Assembly: GCA_000226015.1 (NCBI GenBank)
Contig: JH154380.1
Span: 1 to 51,270, forward strand
Source of the DNA: Mnemiopsis leidyi
Taxonomy: Eukaryota; Ctenophora; Tentaculata; Lobata; Bolinopsidae
Length of the DNA: 51,270 nucleotides
Reading direction: 5' to 3'
In this document: piece after piece, positions 10,157 through 21,365 of the stretch
Position numbering within the stretch: position 1 is the stretch's first letter
Layout: every line of letters begins with the position of its first letter
Made by a program: the position numbers and the translations under genes
Notes under the pieces: model-generated
What the model saw: only the letters and a program-made list of their open reading frames with translations
Database searches by the model: none
What the model was told of the DNA's origin: nothing

Positions 10157-11284
10157 TTCTGGGGCAGGGGCAAAAGTTTGTCGCGGTGGGTGCGGAATCG
10201 CGATATTTGGCGTTAACCGCGACAAATCGCGATATTTGGAATTTGCCGCGACAGATCGCGATTATCTTATTTTTCCGCGATAAGTCGCGATTTTCACTAT
10301 TTTCTGCGTCAGACCGCGATTTCATTCACTCTTAGTAGTCAAATTCCAGGGATTTCTGCGTTCCGAAGACGACTTAACCAGTCGTTATAAAAGTTGACCA
10401 GTCGTTACAAAAGTTGACCAGTCGTTACAAAAGTTGACCAGTCGTTACAAAAGTTGACCAGTCGTTACAAAAGTTGACCAGTCGTTACAAAAGTTGACCA
10501 GTCGTTATAGAAAACTTGACCAGTCGTTACAAAAGTTGACCAGTCGTTACAAAAGTTGACCAGTCGTTACAAAAGTTGACCAGTCCGTTATACTTATAGA
10601 AAACTTGACCAATCGTTATATTCTCTGGTAATCCGAATCTCACTCCTAACAAGAACAGTAATTTGCTTGATAATTGAATCGTCACAAGCACATTGTCAAT
10701 TTGATGGACCGTTTTTTGTCTTAACGCCCTCCTAATGCTAATGTTGTCTGTCAACCCCCCTCTAAAAAACTAGCCCTGCTGCCAAGTAGGGAAAGGTTCC
10801 CGCCTTAGTTAGAGTTGCAGAGTTTGGCCGCGATAAGTTTTACGCAGATGGTGATTAATTGTTCTGTCGAGCTTGTAATGTTGTTATTGAGCCACACGGA
10901 AGAACACGGTGGAGCGTCATCTCAAAAGAAAGGTAGGATGCCGATTCTTTGCGATTCTTTGTTAGTAAAAAATGTGTTACCTTTCCCCGGTAAAATTGGC
11001 CGATTCATTAGCGTTATTATTAAAACCTACCTGACACCAAACACCAGAGTGACTTTAAATCAAACAATAGCATTAGGCAATTGAAAAAATGGTTGCATTA
11101 ATTATACTCTAAGCCCAATTTTTGCCGCGACAAAGCCGCGATTTTAACGATTTTTGCCGCGACATTGCCGCGATTTTCATGACTTTGACCGCGACAAGGC
11201 CGCGATTTTTGGCATTTTGGCTTGTCGCGGCACCGCGATTTTTGGCCTTAAAAACCGCGACAAATTTTTGCCCCTGTTCTGGGC
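10157..11284. mobile_element. Non-autonomous hAT-type DNA transposon (MITE-like), 1112 bp
   Basis: The element spans 10165-11276. Its terminal inverted repeats begin CAGGGGCAAAA and run to GTCGCGGT, with 22 of the first 23 bases identical between ends. It is flanked by an 8-bp target duplication with one mismatch (TTCTGGGG at 10157-10164, TTCTGGGC at 11277-11284). CA...TG ends and 8-bp duplications are the hAT signature. Both subterminal regions (about 10185-10320 and 11120-11265) are full of CGCGAC/CGCGAT words, probably old transposase-binding repeats. No transposase frame is present. A 20-bp minisatellite sits inside. Confidence 0.85.
10375..10618. repeat. 20-bp minisatellite inside the hAT element
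   Basis: About eleven to twelve head-to-tail units of GACCAGTCGTTACAAAAGTT, most nearly identical. A few are slightly longer (GTTATAGAAAACTT variants near 10505 and 10585). There are no unique spacers, so it is not a CRISPR array. Confidence 0.92.
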
Positions 11285-12952
11285 AGATATCTTTTGATCA
11301 CGTGAAAGTATTTTACTACTGTGAACCAAAGCATGAGGGCCAATACATTTTGAGAAATGAAGTTTATAATCTTGCAAAATTTGAGCCACTTCCCCACTAC
11401 CCAGAAATACCGTTCTCTGAGCAAAAGTCATCTAAGCGAAAGTCATTTAAAAGCTCGAACTTTATCTGTGACCTAAATTTGAACTAAGTTTTGATGGTCA
11501 ACAAAATGGTCTGAGCTCTATTTGTAAGTGTAAGGACTATAACTATATATAAGTCTTACTTAGATTATGAACTTTTTGAATTTTGATGACGAAGTTTTGT
11601 TTTCCGATCAATTTTAATTTGACTTTAGTTTTGTTTTCCGATCAATTTTAATTTGACTAGTCTGTAAGCTAGTCTTTTTCTTATCAGACTAATCTTTCAA
11701 ATAATCTCCTCCGAATCAGTAAAGCAGTGAAAGAAAAAAATGTTTTGCAACAAAGTTATTCTCTTAAAAGATGACAGTACCAGGACTTTCGACAATACAG
11801 CGAAGACAAGTACGGAGTACCTAGACTATTGTGAATTAAATTCACAATCTTTAAAATTTACATTCCCGCATACCTAAATAATTTATTAACGTACTTAACG
11901 TGTTAAACAATATCACAACTTCATTAACTAGAGGGTCGGAAATATCAGGTAAAACACTAAATACAAATACGGGAATGTATAGTAATTATACCATATCAGC
12001 ATCAGTCAGACCTAGCTTATTCCGGGTTTTCGCACGATTGGCTTGTCTTCAAACGTTTTTGGGGGTTTTTCCACTTAGCCTTACGTTGCGGCCATTTTCT
12101 AGGCGGCAGCAGAACTGACAACGTCAGGCAATTTCCACTATTGCCGATACGATATTTAAAATTAAAGCATATGAGATTATTCACTCTAACTAAGCAAAAT
12201 AGATGAATTGAGGAGAGACGATGGTCGCCAAAACTCCCTTAAATCACTAACTAAAATCCAAAGCATCAGAGTTCAGAATGGCTTAGTTAAAGATAAAGAT
12301 AATGGCGTATTGCTCTGTATTTAATTACATTTAAATTTTAATCGAAGGGCTGGTATTATCATATTACCAATTAAGTTATAAATGTCACTAATAAATTAAT
12401 TCTGTGCTCCTATCTGCTATGAACTTAAGTACACCGAAAATAATAAGTTATACATAAGTTGCTATCTGCTTATCTAATAATAAGTTTTGTTCTCACTAAA
12501 AACTAGGCGGATTAAATTAAAACTAAGGCGTTCGACGCCAAATTAAAGAAATCATACGTTTTCTCCTTGCTAAGTTCAATAATAAATAAATTTACCAACA
12601 AAACGTTAACTGCCCAACAACGTTAAATGTCCACTAATTTCTCAGAAATACAAAGCAGGTTTATTGGTATAAATTTCTCCCACTACTTTTCGTATGTCAG
12701 CATCCTTCTAGTTCTAGGTCTTTCGGGTACCGGGATTCAGAGACGATGTTCTTACTTCTTTGAGTACTGAAAATAGCAAGTATAAAAAAGATACATGGGA
12801 CATAGTCACAATTAGAGTTTCTGATAGATATCCAATTCTATAATATCTTATTTTTGCTGAATGCACTATTTCAAGCTCCAAACTTTGGTAATTGGTTATA
12901 ATAGTAGCTACATTAACTTTAAATGTACTTTCCAACTTTAACCTTGCCAAAT
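11285..12952. other. Intergenic DNA and CTH 3' flank
   Basis: There is no supported exon. A direct duplication of about 37 bp (TTTTGTTTTCCGATCAATTT) lies at about 11592-11660. A minus-strand AATAAA at 12660-12665, 288 bp beyond the cystathionine gamma-lyase stop, is a plausible polyadenylation signal for that gene. Confidence 0.5.
12660..12665 (-). terminator. Candidate poly(A) signal for CTH
   Basis: AATAAA on the minus strand, 288 bp beyond the CTH stop codon. It is the nearest canonical hexamer I noticed. The distance is reasonable for a short 3' UTR. Confidence 0.4.
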
Positions 12953-15900
12953 TCAACCTACCACAACGTCGAAGGCTTGAGCTAGATCAGCAATAAGATC
13001 TTCAGGCTCCTCAATTCCAACTGATAGACGGACCTAAGGAGAGTCGCTGTCTAATACTAAGGTTTGTGCTACATTCGATTTTGAGCGACTTCAGAAAACT
13101 CATACCTTGTTGTACTTGTATTCTTGATTCAAAATCAAAAAGTTAATTAAAAGACAATCCTTACCAAACTATCAGAGATTCCGATTGCGGCTCTCTGCTC
13201 GGGTGGTACTGATGCATGTGTCATGACTGATCTGAAATTAATAATTCGCTCGGTTTATTTAACAACCATAAATAAGGGTTTGAACAACCATAAATAAGGG
13301 TTTTAAGCCAAACGGTGATATTTCATTACGACATGCTTGCGCGGCTTAGAAACGCGCAATTCTAAGTGTTGTCGACAGAACGCTTTTTAAACTAAGTTAA
13401 TTATAAAATTCGCGCTTAACTTACGGTAGTTCAGCGAGAGATTCGTAGCCACCAAGACTCTCTGCCAAAGCGAACACCTGAGTTGAATTAGCTAATGGCG
13501 ACATTTTAGGTTGGCAAGTTACTGAATTCGCATTAAGACCGCAGATTTCGTTCGGCCAGGAAAATTAAGTAAATGGAACAAAATTAAATAAACCGTTAGC
13601 CTACATCGGACATACCTTGAGAGACTGCAAAAAGAGAGTAGCCTCATCCTTTCCACCCTGGATAACAAAAGACAACATCCCACTGAATCCCTTCATCTGG
13701 CGTTTAGCCAGTTCGTGTTGGGGGTGAGAAGGTAGACCAGGGTGGATCACTTTCAACACATACTGCGACTTTTCGCCTGTTTCCAACCATTTGGCAATCT
13801 AAAATTGTAGAAACGGTGTTTAGTTGTGTATTCTTTGATGATTAAAGAACATTCTAGTCGTTCTAGAGCGTGGAGAAGTAACAAGCAAGATTGCAGGTGG
13901 CCACAGCACTAAAACTAGCAAACACGTACACTTTGTCGTTTACTTCGGATAAGTAGAAAGTGCCAATAGTAGCACTTAAGTTATTTTTAGATATCAATGA
14001 ATGATGAAAAAGCAAGTTTCAAGTAACGATTGATGGAGCTAAATTACCGCCAAACTGTTGGACTCGTGTTGGCGCATGCGGAGATGTAAAGTTCGGGCTC
14101 CTCTCAGAGCAAGGTAACAGTCCATTGGAGACGGGGCCGGACCAACCGCTGTAAATTAGATGTATTTATGTTAGGTAGCTAATGTAGCAAACTTGGTGTA
14201 GTCGATATAGCAGATGTAGCAGAATCCTAAAATCTTGTTATTAAGTTCACTATTGCATTATTAAGTTAAGTTGTCAAGTTAACAAACGGCAGTGTAATTA
14301 TGCTAAATTGTGCTTGACTAAATGACGACTATATTTGGTAAAGTTGTCTATCTAAATCCCTTATATTTCTCAGCAGGTTGTTAAGAGAGTCTTATTCAGT
14401 GTATAGAGTAAGTTCAAACTACGGCTTCGATAGTACTTCCAGCAATTGCACATAATTTACAATTCGTTGTGGAGTCTAGAAATGATGCCAAGTCTGAAGT
14501 CAGTCTTGTCTAAAGTCTTGTCTTAACCCTTTATTTCTTTGCATTCTTTAATCAACAAACTGTACTGCTCTTTTTTATCTTAAACAGCTTATGTGGCTGT
14601 GCAGCCTCCCGATCAATCTTGCGATGACTATTAATTCTACACGCTATCACAATCACTGATTAACTTCGATATTCTATAATTTAAGTCGTATACGTTCTAA
14701 CCTAGTTGCAAGAAGCGGAGTCGTTTAGCCAAATCTTCGTCCTTAGTTGCGATCACTCCCATGCAAACATCAGTGTGTCCGTTAATGTACTTTGTCACCT
14801 TACAAAACAAAGATTAACATTACTTTTACCACTTTTCTTTAAAAATAATCAAAGTTTAATGGTTTTCATATATGGGGTGTTGCCAGTTGGAAATTACAAG
14901 CTGGTTGTTTGTACTGAATCTAACCTTCTTCGCTTTTCCCTCTCACGATGGAGGACACAAAATGATTACATTACCTACTAAATGACGTCAACACACCCTT
15001 AATGGCATCATCAAACTCACCGAGTTGAGAACAAGAGATGCTCCAAAGTCTAGAGGACGTTGAAAGTAGGGAGACGAAAATGTGTTGTCTACCACAATTA
15101 TAGGTTTCTGAAATGTGGACTAAGGTTTAAGTTAGTAACTAACAAGAATATTTGATATCTGCTGTCTTTATTATAGGGACGCCCCTAATTGCTTTGAACT
15201 GGCAGAAACAATAAACAATCTAAGAAACGTCTTGGTAACGCTATTTTATTTCACTACTTTCAGTAACTACCCTAACCACCGTAATCACAGTTACTGTTAA
15301 ATTACCAAAGTTACTGTTAAGTAACCAAGGTAGCTGTTAAGTAAACATAGTGACTGCTTAGTAACCACAGTTACTATATAGTAAACTACAGTTCACACAA
15401 ACAGTTGAACAAAGCAGGAACTCCACTTTAATATCCAACTCAGTCTAGTATCCGAATATCTGATCTAAGATTGCCACCAGCGAGGTCGGCTGTATCTAAA
15501 CTACTAATTAGATCAACCCCTATCTGCTGACTACCAAAATAAGGTAAAGTCAGGTTTCGGCCCTGGTACTTAAAGGGTCCTGATCACTCACTGTCATTTG
15601 TTTGCTTGGTGGGGAAATTTGTGGAATTTGGTGTTAATGATGTCGCAGGGTGTAACATTAAGAGGTGGTAAGTTTTAAATTCTCGGTTCCTACTTAGAGT
15701 ACTTCGTTTGATTGTAGCCCCCTGTGAATTTAGTTTGTTTGTTTAAAGATTCCGCCATTTCAGAAGGTTGTTGGTTCATCACGTTTTGATTTTTGTTGTA
15801 TAGCTATCGGAATTTCGAGAACTTCAACTCTTATTAGCAAATATGAACTTGTTTAATAATTAAAATTTAAAAATTAAACCAGCACTGTGCGATAAGTTTC

Positions 15901-18073
15901 AATAATACAATCTACTGAAGCTCGTCACTTTCTCGATATACGTTTCTCGTTTGATTAAAAAAGGTCAATTTCGCCGATCGTGGGATCTCTAGAAAAATAA
16001 AGATAAGAGAAATAAGAAATAGCCATTATAATCACGCCTATCTAAATTTTCTCAAAGACGGAAAACGTTAACTTCGTTCACTTATCAGTTAAACCACTCT
16101 TGAAGATATCTTTTTCAATCGATCGAAATTACTATCGGGAATATCACAAAATAAATAAACGGCCCTATTACTGATAGTAACAATGCCGAAGGTTTGAACC
16201 AATAGGTAACCGCGTTACCAGTCACGTGCCCCTCCGCTCCAACCAATCACGTAGGAGGAGCCCTGAGGGTCGGAATATAGCCGACTCGGTTAATGTGACC
16301 ATCTTCAAATGTTACCTGGCGTTTAACTTATCAGTTCGTTATCTCAGTCAGTTATCAAAGTTTATAGTGGTATCATTTTGGTTTGTATAGAGAGCTCCAA
16401 TTTGAGGACCTTACGATGTTTGTTTGCCGTAGCTGATATTACTAGCGAAAAGTAAACGGTTTGATATATCTAATTGTTTAAGGTCGGATCCCCGTAGACC
16501 GCAGTCAAGCCGGAACCGGACTTTGAAAGCTTAGACCGGTAAGTTTTGTTAATCTTATATTCATTAAAAAAACTCTGCATGGTTTTTGAAAAATTATTAT
16601 CATATATGATAATAATTTTTCAAAACCATGCAGAGTTTTCTAACCTAGATATATCTGACCTTGATATATCTAACCTAGATATATCTAGGCTAGATATCGA
16701 TACTTTTGGGACCACACGTAATTTATCTTCCATTTTTTGCCCGTGTGTCCCCATCGGACCATTCTGTTCTGACTTATCTACAACGTCATTCAGCCAACAG
16801 TTTTAAAGCTGGCGCGTGGAGAAACAAATACTTGGGGAACCAACTTGTTTTTATAGTTTCTTCCAATCAAGTTCATTTTTATAATAACCGCACACTCGGG
16901 GAACTTTCGCATATATCATCAAGATTGCATATTTTTATCTAGTATTTAAAAAACAGGGATAGAAAGATTTCTTTTTAAGTTTACCTCTTTGCCGGCGAAT
17001 TTGCGTTCCACCATTTCTACAGTTGCCTTGATATCGCAAATCTTCAACATTGGGTTTGTAGGCGTTTCCAACCAGACCAGCTAAAATGGTTCTGTTTACC
17101 AAGGTTAAAGCTACTAAGTAAAATAGCTACTAATTTACTTAACAAAGCCACTTCAAGTAGATTTCTTGTACCCAGATTTTAGCCAGATTAATAATAGATA
17201 CTAGATATCCAGCTTGCAATAACAGCATTGTTTAAGAAACTTGTTCAGAAGAGAAGATAATCCTACCGCAGTGTTTGGTCTGACTTTAGACTCAAACAAT
17301 TCCAAGTTTATTGGATCAACCATGTCAATGTCGATACCAAAGCGAGCCACTACTTTGTTGAAGTATCTGTTTGTTCCTGAGTTGATTTTTGTTTTATCAG
17401 TAGGACCAAATATATCAAGTCTGAAGCCAAAATTTTGAGATTTACTTTCTATCGCTATTTTCTAATTTCGTGAAAACCAAGAATACAGACTTAGTAACGA
17501 ACTTACAAACAGACAAACAAACAAACCTCCGTACACGTCATCACAACAGAGAATATGGTCGCCAGCTTTAAGGAGGTTGACAATGAGGCAAGTGGCAGCC
17601 AGACCGCTACTAGTAGCCATAGCCTGGGTCCCTCCCTCCAGTCGGGCTATACACTCTTCGAACGCAGTTCGGGTTGGGTTTCCCGCGCGGGAATAGTCGT
17701 ATTTCTGAAAAGGTAGGAAATTATCTTAGTGTAGAAATTATTGGCCATAGTAACAGTTTGACTTACGTTAGAAGACGTGTAACGTTGCTAAGGTCACTGC
17801 ACATAAAGTTATCAGCTATCGTCATGGTCACTAATATCACTGTCACTATAGTAACTAAACATAACATACAGGGTAGACTCCAGGAGCGCTCTGTTTGAAG
17901 GTGGTAGACAGCGAGATGGGAGGGACTATAGGACTTAAGTCCCACTTGTCTGGATCAGAGCCATGATGAGCGGCGTGAGTACCGAACCCGGGGAAATGGG
18001 AACTGTGCGGGAAACTCCGGGTGTCTTCTTCGTGGTGCCCGTTTGAAGTTCCGTTTGTAACACCGTTAGACAT
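12953..18073 (-). CDS. CTH: Cystathionine gamma-lyase (complete, 11 exons, 418 aa)
   Basis: Minus-strand exons in order: 18073-17870, 17704-17527, 17376-17267, 17080-16985, 15107-15021, 14798-14702, 14148-14048, 13798-13616, 13477-13425, 13231-13165 and 13033-12953. All are GT...AG and phase-consistent. The enzyme is a cytosolic PLP-dependent lyase of transsulfuration, turning cystathionine into cysteine, 2-oxobutyrate and ammonia; the family can also make H2S. Landmarks: VPPISLSTTFKQ; YDYSRAGNPTR (Tyr72, Arg74); DDVYGGTNRYF (Tyr126); VVDNTF (Asp203); VTKYINGHTDV with the expected Schiff-base Lys228; LAESLGGYESLAELP (Glu358); MTHASV; VRLSVG (Arg394). These line up with human Tyr60, Arg62, Tyr114, Asp187, Lys212, Glu339 and Arg375. 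The N-terminal 40 residues are His/Ser-rich and not conserved. A CTCTAG acceptor 10 bp before the ATG suggests a 5'-UTR intron. Confidence 0.95.
15245..15395. repeat. Degenerate GTTACTGTTAAGTAACC array in CTH intron 4
   Basis: About eight degenerate units of 18-20 bp built on GTTACTGTTA(A)GTAACC. Similar GTTAC-based arrays occur at about 23880-24170 and 34270-34375 and may belong to one repeat type. It lies in the long CTH intron between the exons at 16985-17080 and 15021-15107. Confidence 0.6.
16199..16247. promoter_or_regulatory. CCAAT-N19-CACGTG-N14-CCAAT module 1
   Basis: CCAAT at 16199-16203, CACGTG at 16223-16228 and a second CCAAT at 16243-16247, within CTH intron 4. CCAAT is the NF-Y site, and CACGTG is bound by USF, MITF/TFE and MYC/MAX-type bHLH factors. 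The CCAAT-to-E-box distance is identical at three other loci in the window. Confidence 0.5.
16567..16638. repeat. Near-perfect 72-bp palindrome in CTH intron 4
   Basis: Arms of about 35 bp read AACTCTGCATGGTTTT...TTATCATA and its complement, meeting at a TCATATATGA centre with essentially no loop. One extra T in the left arm is the only difference seen. It is followed by three to four short repeats of CTAGATATATCT (about 16643-16700). It may be a foldback MITE or a hairpin RNA source. Confidence 0.85.
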
Positions 18074-18252
18074 GGTCTGTACCTAGAGGAGTTGTTGGGT
18101 CACGAGGGAAATCTATATTATTTTTGTTGGGAAAATTACAACGGTTATTTCGGACAGAAAGAAACAGTCAGTAATGATTAAAGTTTATTCGGGGAACAAC
18201 ACATTGCAATGTGCTAATATGAAGGAAATGTCACGTGCTTGTTAGATATATA

Positions 18253-18282
18253 TGCCAGATCTGTATGTATACAGATCTGGCA
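18253..18282. repeat. Perfect 14-bp-arm palindrome
   Basis: TGCCAGATCTGTAT, then GT, then its exact complement. It lies about 180 bp upstream of the CTH start codon, so it could fold within the promoter or 5' UTR. Confidence 0.8.
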
Positions 18283-20552
18283 ATGTCAGGTGTGAACGAA
18301 GCGTAAAGACGAAACTTTGAAAACAAATGTAAAGCAAATGTCATGCAGAAAAACGTGCAAGAAACATTTTCTGGAAAGGAGGCTTAGACGCGTTTATTAT
18401 AATACTGATGCCTAAAGTCGTAAGGACGGAGATTTGTAGCGGAGTCTTGAGTTACAATTTATAAGAAATCTAGAGATTGACAAATATAACATTTATGTCG
18501 GGTCCATTAAATTGATAAAATCGGAAAGTTTAACTTTTCCGTAAAAATTTCAACTTTAAAAGTTGCCGTTAAGTTTATATAAGTGGGCAATACAAGAACT
18601 TAAGGGAAACTATCTAGCAAATGGCGAAAATCAAAATTAGTGAGAAAAGGAAAAAATATGACAATGAGATAATAAGGCTAGCTAAAACCTAATGTTATAC
18701 CGAGTAGGTGAATCCAATAGATCCAATCTTATTGTGATTTGATAAGACGAAAGAAAGTGAACTCATGGGGGATACTGGTTAAAACACAGAAAGATTTGAT
18801 AGAAACACATTTCAACTCAGAAAAGTTAAGTTGGCTGATACGTTCCCGAAACAGTTCATGTCTCGAGATACTTCTTTAATCATTAATGAAGCATAATAAC
18901 GAGGTTAATAATTTATAACTTAATATGATCACGCGCTACATTAGAATACTGATTGAGCGTAAGGCGAACGTACTTGAATCATGAGTCGAATATTAAACAC
19001 TGAACAGAACGGGAGAAATGGAATGCAAGAATAAAGCCTCACTCTGACCCTTCTAAATCGTATTACCAAATTACTATCACATACCGGATTTACAATATTT
19101 CAATATTTAGTACTGACCTTGGCCCCTTAACCTTGGCGTAGAATTATGGTGATCTACCTAAGGCGCATTTTAGTCCACGTAGATTGAAACCTGCTCTAAA
19201 AGAAACTGTATTTTTGTGTGATCAATTGTCCCAAAAATGCGCACGGAAGCCTGCATGCAAAATCACGCACGAACGGCTCAATTTTTGAGCATGATAAGCG
19301 TTTGACTAATTGAGCGAGTTTTGATCCGATAGGATAGGAGATCGTTAAAAGAGATACAATTCGAATGTTTGTGAGAATATTGATATCAACAGAAAAAAGG
19401 AACGTCCGATTCAACAGATATCTGCAACTTCGTTTAGCACAGTGACGTAATCGTATACAAACTTTTTGTCTCTACGTTCTAAGGTGTTTCACACAGATTG
19501 CAGATCAATATTGATGAGTTAAAGAGCTCCGGTAAATACTACGTCAGTAATCATTACAGATCTTAAACTCATAATCAGATTCCAAATCATTGCGCACATA
19601 AAACAAGAACGAAATTAGGTTTTCGTAGCCCTAAATAGAAAAATGAGGCATGCATTAATGTTGTTAAGTGAGTAGATTACGTAAATGGTTTATCTGATCG
19701 AGCTAGCCTGTTTATGACATTGCCTAACGACTAAAATCAATAAAAATTCGTCCGTCTTACAGCCCAACAAAATTGAGCTATAAATTGCTGAGATCTAAAA
19801 CGAACCAAAATAGGGAGCTGTTGACAGGTCAAGTTTTTATGTTTGTAATCTTTTAAGTATGTAAGCTATCTGACAATAATTTAACAACGCAATGTAAACC
19901 GACTGAGTGACTGACACAAGATACCTCAAGTTGGGGAGCTTTTAACCTCGCCCTCAACTCTCGATCTTCTCGCTTCTACAATTACACACTGTCGAACTAG
20001 AGTGAAATAAAATCCATCAATGTCACGCCTCGCCGGAGTTTTAGACTCAAGTCTAGAGTAATTTAGCGGTTACCACTTCAACTAATGTGACGGAAACATA
20101 TACCGACCTCAATATTCACCTGAACAGTTAACAAAAGTCAGTTGATACCTCGTTTAAATTAATCCGATATTAAATTACATAATCGGATTTTGAAGTAATC
20201 AGACCTTAATTGTCCAATTGAAACAATATTCAGAACAATTTGAAGCAATCAATAAAATATTCGACAAACTACCTCGCAAGCTACACAATAAAATTTGCGA
20301 CACGTGCAGTAAAGAATAATAATGCAACTTCCGATGGTGTTGCTCCTTCGTAAAGAGAACAAATACAATGTGGTATACAAGAAGCAACGAAAGTAGGTGC
20401 CAACATACGGAAATAGTTGCAATAGCCATAAGACACTCGTGCAGTATAGAATGGCATCTACATGGAGAATACAGATATCATCAGCTGTACACTATTAAGT
20501 GCAAGGATACCTGGTATATAGGCATGGTGTGTAAAATAAGGACTTCCTCGTC

Positions 20553-20631
20553 AGTTTTATGATGAATTATAGGACTTCACTTACTACAAGATGTACGTGA
20601 CAAATCTATTAGTCCTATTCATCATAAAACT
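20553..20631. repeat. Inverted repeat with a 34-bp loop
   Basis: AGTTTTATGATGAAT(TAT)AGGACT at 20553-20576 pairs with 20611-20631, with one 3-nt bulge. Confidence 0.8.
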
Positions 20632-21184
20632 AGTATATGTATAGGGCTTAGGAACTAAACCGACAATACAAGCTCACAGTACGACCAGCAATATACAATA
20701 CAAGAAGCTGTGCAGTGTATACTGCACAAAGCTCCCTATTGACAGTAGCAATAACGGTGCAATATACGGCACACACATTTGCATATATACGGCACACACA
20801 TCTACTTGCCATCACTTCGCTTCGTTTCCGGTAAAGTTATGCGAGAAGGAAGAATAGATACTATCAATTAACTACATCTTGAATAATTCAAGAGTTTGGG
20901 AAGGAAAAAGGCAAAATCCGTGCGGTTTTAGAGAGACATTGGAGAAGTAGTTAGAAGTAACGAGAGTAAACTAAGTTTTACGAGAGATCAGAAATGGCTT
21001 ATTCAAATATTAAAGTGAACGACAAGGAAAACACCCTGCTGAGTTGACATTCGGAACATTTTCCCTTGGCGATATTCAGAGTGGTTCGAATAATCATACA
21101 GAGACAGGATGAAGACAATCTGGCGAGTCAGATCTGCTACAATAAAGGTTTCCAGGGTAGTCAGCACACCACACTACAGAGTAT

Positions 21185-21365
21185 CATGTGACTTCACAAC
21201 ACATCACGTGCCCTCTCGGTTGTGTTGTCTCGGCAACAAAACACGTGACTAAACTACAGGACACGCCCAACAACACAGCTGTCAGATTTACATGTGTTCC
21301 GGTCCCATTCCCGGCCCCACATTTTAACAAGTCCACACATCATGTGACAGTTCTAGGTCACGTGA
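21185..21365. promoter_or_regulatory. E-box cluster
   Basis: Five TCA(C/T)GTGA-type boxes occur in 180 bp: CATGTG near 21185, CACGTG near 21205, CACGTG near 21243, CATGTG near 21342 and CACGTG near 21359. Several are extended as TCACGTGA or ATGTGAC. It looks like an enhancer or upstream promoter bound by bHLH-Zip factors. No adjacent transcript start can be assigned. Confidence 0.4.

Larger units (their letters stand above)
18074..21184. other. Non-coding DNA upstream of CTH
   Basis: No exon supported. It holds a 30-bp palindrome (18253-18282), an inverted repeat (20553-20576 with 20611-20631) and a short GTGCAGTGTATACTGCAC palindrome near 20709. The CTH promoter should lie here, but I see no convincing TATA or initiator. 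Confidence 0.45.

Noticed and set aside
10375..10618. CRISPR-like regular array
   Set aside because: Units are contiguous 20-bp repeats with no unique spacers, in animal DNA and inside a transposon.
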